Assembly (NCBI GenBank): GCA_037367355.1
Contig: CM074698.1
Location: 2,852,001-2,916,000 of the forward strand
From: Neoscytalidium dimidiatum
Lineage: Eukaryota > Ascomycota > Dothideomycetes > Botryosphaeriales > Botryosphaeriaceae
Direction of reading: 5' to 3'
Length of the DNA: 64,000 nt
Positions 55,954-64,000 of the stretch are shown piece by piece; position 1 is the stretch's first letter; each line of letters starts with the position of its first letter. The notes below the pieces were generated by a model, which searched no databases, was not told the origin of the DNA, and saw only the letters and a program-made list of their open reading frames with translations. The translations under genes and the position numbers were made by a program.

Positions 55954-58900
55954 TTGGATCCCATCTCGTCCCTCGGCCTACCAGGCAGTATAGTACAATT
56001 CATTGATTTTGGGGCAAAGCTTTTCTCGAGTGCTTTGGAAATATACCGCTGCCATGGTTGCTTGGAGAAACACAGTGAAGCAGAATGCATCACGAGAGAT
56101 CTCCGGAACCTTTGCATCCAACCAAGGGCGAGAAGGGGCCAATCAGAAGAAGCGGACACGACGCCCCTTGACCTAACGAGAAGAGGCGAGAAACTGGCTT
56201 CTGACATGCTTTCTCTTCTTCGAAGCCTCCAAGCTTCTGCTCCGTCCAAGACGCGAAGTATTCGTGTAGTTTCAAGACGTCTTGGAAAAAAGACCAGGTT
56301 GACGACATGCGCTCTCGACTAGCGACCGTTCGGCAATAGCTGATTCTACATCTCCAAGACTATAGCAGGTACGTTTCAACACCTCGCTCAGCCACTACCC
56401 TCACCATAACTTTCCCACCCCCACATCTTCCCCTTCCCTTTCCCCTCCCCCCCTTTTTCTCTCTCTCTCTCTCCCTCCCTCCCTCTCTCTCTCTCTCTGT
56501 CCAGAGGCGTCTAATATTCCTCAAATTTCGAGCTCTACTTCTTCCACATTGGAGGCTACAAGTACCAATTTGTCGACTACCACAAATGATCTCTCCGCCT
56601 TTACGAGGGCCTTGTCTAATCGTATAGATACGGAGACAAAACGAAGAAAAGATGTCTTACACTGCCTTCGCTACGAAGCTATGGCCTCAAGACATCTCAA
56701 CATCACTGAAGCGCACGAAAGACCTTTCAAGTGGATTTTTCGTAATGGCCAGCTGCCACCAATACACCCGCGCTCTCGCATACTCTTCACAATTGGCTGC
56801 GGCCCCAAGATAGCATCTATCGGATCTCTGGAAAACCTGGATCTGGGAAAGTCACGCTCATGAATTACATCTTTACTCCTGGAAAAACGGAGATTGCACT
56901 CCAGATGTGGGCGGGAAGACATAAAATGACGACCGGCAAATTCTTCTTTTGGAACGCTGTGACGCCACTACAAAAATCACCGCAGGCCTTTTACGGTCAC
57001 TGATTTTTGAGGTACTAAACCAGCACTCGGAATGGATACCGCTACCATGCCCACAGCGCTGGTCATCAAGTGCGCCTGGGCCAGAGCCTTGGACGCTATC
57101 GGAGCTGAAAGACATATTGAGGAACTTGGCCCAGCGAAAAAGCGATTGCTCGAAATTCTGCATCTTCATCGACGGTCTTGATGAATTAGATGGCGACATG
57201 ATCGAAATCTTGTATTGTCTCAAAGAAAAAGACCGTTGCAGTGACATCAAGCTTTGTATTTCGAGTCGTCCGTGGAACTACTTTGAAGACAGCTTCGGCA
57301 AGCGAAATGACCGAAAACTCTGTTTAGAAGAATTGACAAAAGATGACATTATCGCGTACGTCCAGGATCAGATGTCTTCATCTCTCCGCATATACCAGGG
57401 TGTAGTATTCGAGACTGTCGCCATAACCCTCACCAAAGACATCATCGACAAAGCTCAAAGTGTATTTCCTTAGGGTATATTAGCTGTCACTTCGCTAAGG
57501 TGCGGCCTGCTCAATGGAGATACTCTTGCAGAACTTCAGGCCAGACTCAACAAATTTCCTCCTGAGTTGACCGACTTCTTCAAGCATATTCTCGACCAGA
57601 TTGAAGACGTGTACAAGCCCAAGACATTATTACTTTCCCAATTAGCGCTGGAAGAATTCATATCCGCTGAGATTGTTAGCTTATTCATACCTGATGGAAG
57701 AGGACCCGGAATATACTTTGAAACTGGCTTCGCGGAAGGCAAGCAACAAAAAACTCAAGGAAAGAATTATTCTTGCCAAGCGACGGCTGGACGCATACTG
57801 TAGAGGGCTGCTCGAAATTCAATCAGCGTCTGATTACACATCAGAAGTTGGCTGCCGACAAATTTCCGACCTCCAGGATGTCTCCTTTTTATCCGGGCCA
57901 TCGTACTATACAAAAGGCCCAGACGGCACTTCAGCCCACACACACATGAGGTCGTCGGATTTCTTCACCGAGCCGTGCGAGACTCTCTCGTTCACGAGTA
58001 CACATCCTGGATAGATCAGCTACCAACAACTTTCTATCCGTATGCCTTCAAAGCATTGGCACTGCTTGGAGAGATCAAGGCCCTTTATCCACGAGGAACA
58101 GTGGACACTACTACTGTACAGAGCCTATGGGTAGCACTTTCCGATGCAGAGGATGATGGCTGTTTTGACTTCCGCATAGTTGATAATCAGGATGGTTTGA
58201 TGAAAGGCCAGCAATATTCCGCGGACCGCTCCAAGCGCAAAGTCGCATCCCTCGTATTACTTACTGGGGCAGTATAACATGGCTCGATTACCTATCTGAG
58301 GCTCAAAAGTAGCCTAGATCTTATTAATATCCATATTTTGGGCATGACGCTGCTTGAAGCAGCATTCAAGGATTTCGGAAGAAAACGTCGAGCAGAGATC
58401 ATTTCTTGGCTCTTGGACAGTGAATTTGACGTCCCCGCCTTTCCTGGTCGGTGTACGAAATACCTAAATAAGATCACTGACAGCAGGTTAGTGGACTGGG
58501 GTACTTTTGCACATGTTCGGATTCTAGAGGAGCTACTTGCTGATGGAGCCGATATCAATGCAAGACGAGATTCCGGACACAACTGAGGTGAAGAGATCTT
58601 GTTCAGCCTAAAGCGTCATCCTCTGGAACGAAGTCTTCGAGTCATTCGGAAATTCTTGAAATCCGCAGCAGACCCAAACTTGGCGTGACCAGGTTTTATT
58701 AAACAACTGTTTAACCTCAATCTCACTGGAGTCGACATCCCTTGGCCTCAATATCACTGACTTCGAACTCTCTAGCTTCGTGTTGTTGGCTTTGGCGCCA
58801 ATAAATAAATAAAATTGACTTACTTCCATGCTAAGATGATCGAGAAATTCTTGCGCCACAGAGCTGACCCGTTTATCTTTGGGCTCGGTTCTGAGGGAGA

Positions 58901-59010
58901 GCTCGCATTGCCGGAACTGTTCGAATCAAATTTTCCTTGCGATTTCCTTGAGCAGCTGGACAAACAGCAGACCCTCCTCGCGGCGTGGATCCCAACCACA
59001 GGCCTGGAAG
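55954..59010 (+). pseudogene. Relic of a NACHT-domain NLR (STAND) gene with ankyrin-like C-terminus
   Basis: Fungal NLR-type proteins sense intruders or non-self and can trigger incompatibility or cell death. The N-terminus MDPISSLGLPGSIVQFIDFG matches their usual start. An apparent intron (56369-56504, CT-rich) follows. Then come HERPFKWIF, a Walker A-like GKPGSGKVT (the Ser/Thr after Lys is Val), KFFFWN, CIFIDGLDELDGDM (Walker B), SSRPWNYFEDSFG, FLHRAVRDSLVHEY and ankyrin-like ILEELLADGADINARRD. These pieces lie in different frames: shifts occur near 56270, 56850, 56985, 57720 and 57960. In-frame stops lie near 56339, 57472, 58277, 58585 and 58687. The stop at 57472 sits where family members have VFLWV, so Trp to TAG is likely. 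All domains are in order, so it decayed in place. No intact product is expected. Confidence 0.85.
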
Positions 59011-59061
59011 AGTGCTTCTTTTTTTTTTTTTTTTTTTGCAAGCCCTTCATGAGAAGGGATT

Positions 59062-59650
59062 GTGAGAGGTGAAAGCCGACGATCCAATGGAGGAGCCCCG
59101 TATTTACCTGGACGATGATGTAAGACAAGTCGCACCGAATTCCCCGAAACTGACACTCACAGGCAAAGTAGTTAACCCTCTTCCGCGTCAGTCCTGACGC
59201 GTCATTGATCCCATCCACGCTCAGAATGCGGTCCTTGTACTTCTCCGGACGCGCGTCAGGGTGGCAGAAGTTGGACGCGAGGAACATGAGGCCAGTCAGC
59301 GGGGATGAAAGCTTTTCGCTACTTTCAGTCTTGTCTTCGTGGCCGACAAAGAAGTGGGCGAGGCCGGCTGTAAAATTCGCGCCGGCGGACTTTCCGCCAA
59401 GGATGGAGCCTTTTGTTGGGTCAACGACGAGCTGCTTCTGCGCGGCGGGTATGGCCGCCACCGTGGATATAGATGACTAGGGGCAAAAGAGTCTTGTTGT
59501 TGTCGGAGGGGCGATATGAGCGAATGAGTATTGGATACCCGTCTCGTGCCGTTATGGTGAACTCAGATATTTCGAGACCATCTCATTGTGTCATTGGACG
59601 GTGTTCGTGGTCCATGCCCTCCACGCGCGTACCCGGCGGCAAGCTATGTG
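59062..59650 (-). pseudogene. Relic of an alpha/beta-hydrolase (HGGG, GxSAG type)
   Basis: On the minus strand one frame (about 59465-59620) reads DGLEISEFTITARDGYPILI and LLPLVIYIHGGG, the oxyanion-hole motif of hydrolase fold-3 esterases. The continuation lies in another frame (about 59150-59460): DPTKGSILGGKSAGANFTAG with the nucleophile-elbow GKSAG, then SPLTGLMFLASNFCHPDA and YKDRILSVDGIN. A TGA interrupts the upstream part near 59600. The sequence fades out before a C-terminal catalytic His can be recognised. The break just after HGGG removes a few dozen expected residues. It overlaps no other gene and follows the NLR relic tail-to-tail. Confidence 0.72.
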
Positions 59651-60622
59651 GGCACTAAAAGGTGGAATCAGCAAGGCATCGAACGCTAGTATACGATGGA
59701 ATTGCTCGAGGTAAATACACGTGTAACGAGAGGGCGGCAACCATCCTTAAATCTTTCCACTGCCCGTTTGGGATAGCATGATGCCTATGTTCTGCCATTC
59801 TGAGTTTCTTGGGAGCTCGCTTTTTGCTGACGTCCTTTGATTCTCGGAGTTGTGGACCCCGCTTCTCGTCCCCGCACCTTTGCTCAATATTCCGATCACG
59901 GAAGGATAAGTACCTCCGACAAGTACTTATGCCGCTCCTTCCTGGCTTTGCAACTGGTGCGCCTAAGACAAGTAAAAGGACTATTGGCCAAGATATTGGC
60001 GGCCGGACATTGGAGGTCCCACCAAGTGTTCCTCTCGCTCTCGCTTAAGCACTGAGATGCCGGCATACAAAAGTCCGGCGTGATGCGCACATCCCATCGC
60101 CTGCCCGAGGGCGCAGTGGCATCCGCAAGTCACTACTCGGGGAGCTGTAGAGAAAGTAGGAACGAAGGAGTTAGTGCCAGTGCATCTGATCGATCAGATA
60201 ATCTTGGCCTCGCTAACAAAGTGGACACGCGCTCGACCAAGCGCGCGGAGTGGTTTTCCTATATAAGTGAATCGATCACCTGTGCTACTACTAAACACTT
60301 TGACTTCTTCTTTGCCGTAGAAGAAACAGAAGATAACATGAAGAAGATGTCAGCTATTTGCGGTGTAGCTGTATAAAGTACTCCATCCTTATTAAATCAA
60401 TGGATGCTATCTTTGTTTCGCGGCGTTCTTATCAGCGTTACCGGCGTAGAGATTCCTCTTTGAATCTCTTCTGCTGTTTAGCATGAAGTTATGGTAGGAG
60501 ATACAGCTTTTACGGTAAGGGGTTTCCTCGACTTGGCCGAAAGAATCACTTCTGAACTAGCTCCTCCACAGAATGGGAAGCCACAATGACTTCTCATGAT
60601 ATCGCACCCACAGTCATGTCAG
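59651..60622. other. Unassigned sequence between relics
   Basis: No gene or repeat recognised. It may hold decayed flanks of the hydrolase and transporter relics. Small frames at 59800-60380 are not protein-like. Confidence 0.4.
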
Positions 60623-62575
60623 ATGGATTACAAGGACGTTGCAAGTGCGATGACTGCTCCAACTGCTGAAGAAAAGGGTCTTAAGCTTGACTTGGAAGAA
60701 GATAATGCTCAACGAAGGGTCAAGAAAGTTGACCCTCTGGTCAAAGAACATCCTTGGATTACCTATGTGATGTGACTTCCTCTCATCAGATGCTAAGGCT
60801 CCAGCAACGACGTATACTCCGCTATTCCCTTCCTCTCGGGATCTCTATATGACTTCAGCTCTTTCACAACATCATGATATGGACCTTCCCTACGCCGTTA
60901 TCAGTAGCTAACCCACCCAGGCTTCTAAAGAATCGTTGAAAAATCACTCGATGACAGAACTAATCTGTCCCTATCTGCCTATGCTACCTCTTTGAAGTCA
61001 CATTCCCTCCTGCCAAACTTGACTATCATGATGAGCATGGTTTCTGCTACGATGGCTCTCCCCGTTGCCAAACTAGTCGACGCTTTCGGGCGTACCGAAA
61101 ATTTCGCCTTCGTCGCGCTCTGTATAAAGATGTGATTTATCTTCTTCGCCGCCTGCAGCGGCATCGAATTCTGCTTGGAGACGCGTGTGTTCAAAAGGAT
61201 CGGCAACACGGGGGCCGACTACGTAGCGGCGGTAATCATCTCGGACAAGACGGCGCTGATCCGTCGGGAGGTCTATCTGGGATTCACGGAGCTGCCTTTC
61301 CTGATGGCGGGGTTCGCGAGCCGGGCGATAGGAGATATGTTGTTGCAAATGTTGAGCTGGTGGTGAGGGTGCGGTATTTTTCCGATTACGACGCCGATAG
61401 TTTCGTGCTTGTTGCTATACTTTCCCTTCTCGAACCAGGAGGGGGATGTATAGAGGTTTTAGGTCGCTGTTAAGTCGCGTGTTCCGGAGTGGTTGAGAAA
61501 GCAGACACTGTACTGGTTCTGAGAGCTCGATGGTATGTTGCTGGAGTGTTGCTTTGCAGTTGATTCTGCCTTGCTCATTTGCTGATTACCTACCTTCCCC
61601 CCCACCACCACCAGTCATCGACTTGGTCCTTGTGGCCACCGGTTTCGTGCTTCTGCTGCTCGCTGTTAGTCTCGCTAAGTAAAATGGCTCAACCTAGCCT
61701 TTCGATTATACCATCGCCATGCTAGTAGTCGGTCCGCTTTGCATCGTTGATAATAGCTTTCCTCATTGGGAGCGTAACACCATCAATCCTATGCCTATGA
61801 TTCCGTACGTAACCATCATTAGAAACATCCGGTGCATATTAGACTGATTCAGATGAATCCCTGAATCCACCTTCCCCATGATCGCGCCGTCCTTGGTGTC
61901 CGCTTGATGGGCGCTTGGTCGCGCATGGCCTCCTATATGTAGGCGAATCACTTCTCGTCCTACCTGCAAGTCGGCCACATCCTCTCCATATCGGGTGCCG
62001 ACTACGTCACCTGCGGCATTTTGTTCCGGCACCTATGTCTTTACCTCAAGTGCATCGTGCTGGTCGCCATCCCTGTGCAACTGCTCGGTGCGGGCCTGAT
62101 GATCAAATCCCGTGCACACATTTCGCCTGTCGTCAGCGTTGTGGCTAGCCAGGCGCTGCTGACTCCCGGAGGCGGCACGCTGACCAATACGGAAGAGATT
62201 GAAATCATGGCGGACGTTGGGTCCCATCAGAACATTGCGGTCGTACTCGCTTTCAAGGCGTTCTTCACCTATCCCGGTGGTGCTGCGGATTCAGCGGTCT
62301 CAGGGGCTGTGCAGACGGACCTGCTATGCAGATACTCGGAAGAATTCTTGCCGAGTCCGGGAGGGAGCAAGGCAAAGACGATTTTGCGAGTTTGAAAATG
62401 CCGTTGAGTTACAAGTGGGGCCGCCCGGAGAGAGAAGATCGTAAAGGTGTAAACGGACGTGCAGAAGGTGCAAACGATTGCGGTAGTCATCGTGGCAATG
62501 TCGGCTTTGTGCGTACTCATATGGAGAGATCTGAGCCTGAGAGACAGGATGCAAACAAAGGGGAGGGATTCGTGA
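60623..62575 (+). pseudogene. Relic of an MFS siderophore-iron transporter
   Basis: Intact members import ferric siderophores across the plasma membrane through 14 helices. Fragments in family order: 60623-60775 (MDYKDVASAMTAP...AQRRVKKVDPLVKEHPW), 60965-61135 (LSAYATSLKSHSLLP, ALPVAKLVDAFGR), about 61140-61366 (FKRIGNTGADYVAAVIISDK, then TELPFLMAGFASRAIG), about 61620-61682 (LVLVATGFVLLLLAVSLA), about 61705-61845 (YTIAMLVVGPLCIVDNSFPH), about 61930-62395 (SSYLQVGHILSISGAD, GAGLMIKSRAHISPVVSVV, GGAADSAVSGAVQTDLL) and about 62450-62575 (DVQKVQTIAVVIVAMSA, LIWRDLSLRDRM). They alternate frames and are cut by stops, including TAG inside SYM*ANHF where a Trp is expected. The whole length from N- to C-terminus is still traceable. 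No functional product is expected. Confidence 0.82.
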
Positions 62576-64000
62576 TTGGTGCGCGGTGGGTGGGTATTTC
62601 TCTGTGCTGCAGCAGCAGATGATTGTGCGACTGCCTCCTGATGGAACTTCTCATTATATTGAATTCCATGTGATCACGCCAATGAAGTGGAGGCGCTGCA
62701 ACATGATTCAGCTGCGCACATAATCGGGTGGGCAGCAATTGTGGCCCAACTAATGCCAGATTCTGTATGGAGATGGTCTGAAAGTTCTTGCCAACACATT
62801 CTGCTGACATGGAAGCTCCCTGGAATTTGTAGGTAGGGGTTATTGCTGCTCACAATCAGCTGGGCTTGTCGGCTCCGAAAGCCATATCTCGTAGCATCTT
62901 CATGGACTGCTGCAGCCAGCCCGAAGCTCGGTGGCACAGCACTGATGACTCGCACAGACGAGGGCACCGTATGCTGTATACCGTGCAGAGCCCGACGCCG
63001 ATCGACCATGGAAGCTCAGCCTCAAGCAGCTGAGAAGATTCTTCGTGTGTCCTTCACTACGATATGGGTTCGGTGGGCGTGACGGTGAGCAGAGAGGACG
63101 ATCAGGGCCGGATGGGATCATCGAGGCACACAAGCCAGAAGCTGACAGTTGGCTAGTTGGGCAGATCGCATAAGTGTGCTGGAGGTGAGGTGTCGGAAGA
63201 CAGGTGGCAGCTAGTGGTCCGGGTGGGTCGGACCGGATGATGAGCAGCAGGGCTCAAGACGCAGGCGGGTGTTCAGATGACGGTACGTTGTGTGAGGCAG
63301 GTTCAGCAGGGCAGCGAGTGTGGTTGGCCAGGCACAGGGCTCGAGGATGGCGAGCGAGCAAGCTGATAGGTGGGCTAGTAGAGCGCACGCGACCGGCGTG
63401 CCCGACGATGAGGACGGACCGAGAAATGAGGCGTGGGATGAAGAAATAGTGACGGATGGGTGTGGCGGGTGGACAGCGGAGAGCTGTGGTTTGGCTCGGG
63501 GCCGAGGCGGCGGGCTGGGGATGCGTGCCAGGCCCAGCACTGGGGCCTGCCAGCCCAAGGCTCGCGACGGGCTGGCTACGGGCTGCTCGAGGATTCGAAC
63601 GCAGGCGCGCCTCGCAACGGCGTGCGCAAGGGCTGCTGATCATCAGAGGAATGCGGCTGGTCGAAGGTCTGGCGGCCGCACGTCACGGTTGCGCAAACCG
63701 GAGAACGCGTCTTTTGGGGCTTCCAGGGCCTTCTGTGCTTGTTGGTTGCGGGTTTTGCGGGATGGCAGCAGGATTGCGTCGCGTTGACTGGCGCTTGCTG
63801 AGTCCCAGGCATTGCAGTTGCCCTCCGTGTCGCGCCCCCCGCGAACCGAGAGCTCTGAGCACTGCGGCCGGGGTGCTGCCTTGCCCGTCGGCGCATCCCT
63901 GCACGCAGCCCAACAAGCTACCCAGAACCGCAACGCTGCACCAGGCCTGCCTACGCTGACCGGAGGATAACAAGAACCATGGGTTAGCCGCCCTCCGCGC
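62576..64000. other. Unassigned GC-rich sequence at the window end
   Basis: Overlapping frames on both strands from 63200 onward are compositional. No domain motif, splice-linked exon set, tRNA or repeat could be supported. A gene could begin beyond the window edge. Confidence 0.4.

Noticed and set aside
58995..59040. Poly-T tract beside the hydrolase relic as the tail of a retroposed gene
   Set aside because: No target-site duplication or element sequence is visible, and similar runs occur elsewhere in the window.
63575..63640. GGATTCGAAC resembling a tRNA T-loop
   Set aside because: The flanking bases do not pair as a T stem and no acceptor or anticodon arm can be drawn.
63204..63973. Several 80-167-codon frames near the window end
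   Set aside because: Five frames on both strands overlap, all rich in Ala/Gly/Arg/Ser; typical of GC-rich non-coding DNA.

Overview
The window is from a filamentous ascomycete (Pezizomycotina). Most genes are interrupted by short introns of about 50-70 nt with GTANGT-type donors, CTAAC/CTGAC branch sites and YAG acceptors. The gene families are typical of moulds: an AA9 polysaccharide monooxygenase, PTH11-like rhodopsin-fold membrane proteins, a Zn2Cys6 regulator, a NACHT-type NLR and a siderophore-transporter family member. I cannot name the species. Gene models were spliced by hand and checked for reading phase. No RNA gene, CRISPR array or intact transposon was recognised.

Layout. 1.4-2.2 kb: secreted AA9 LPMO. 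4.0-8.6 kb: Cdc4-type F-box/WD40 protein and a Pic2-type mitochondrial phosphate carrier. 10.7-16.2 kb: a 1758-residue charged protein with one SANT-like segment and a conserved-looking C-terminus. 17.5-31.6 kb: an accessory block with a carotenoid/stilbene cleavage oxygenase, two rhodopsin-fold membrane proteins, a secreted aspartic protease and a Zn2Cys6 transcription factor. 32.2-39.6 kb: a housekeeping block with FHIP (Hook/dynein adaptor), a DUF4336 protein, exosome subunit Rrp45 and, divergent from it, spliceosome factor Cwc15. 40.3-55.3 kb: Ddr48-like stress protein, amino-acid permease, class 3 lipase, PKA catalytic subunit, GT8-like membrane protein and splicing factor Prp38.

55.9-62.6 kb is a gene graveyard. 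It holds a NACHT/NLR relic, an alpha/beta-hydrolase relic on the opposite strand and an MFS siderophore-iron transporter relic, each broken by frameshifts and in-frame stops. Two of the stops replace expected tryptophans (TGG to TAG). The last 1.4 kb holds nothing I can identify.

How they fit together. RNA metabolism recurs (Rrp45, Cwc15, Prp38), and Rrp45 and Cwc15 share a 211-bp divergent promoter. The accessory block combines sensing (two putative receptors), regulation (Zn2Cys6) and secreted or oxidative enzymes, but co-regulation is only a guess. I found no clear previously undescribed system. The best leads are a Zn2Cys6 gene whose intron starts ATAAGT instead of GTAAGT, the long SANT-like protein, a GT8-like protein without its DxD motif, and the pseudogene block.
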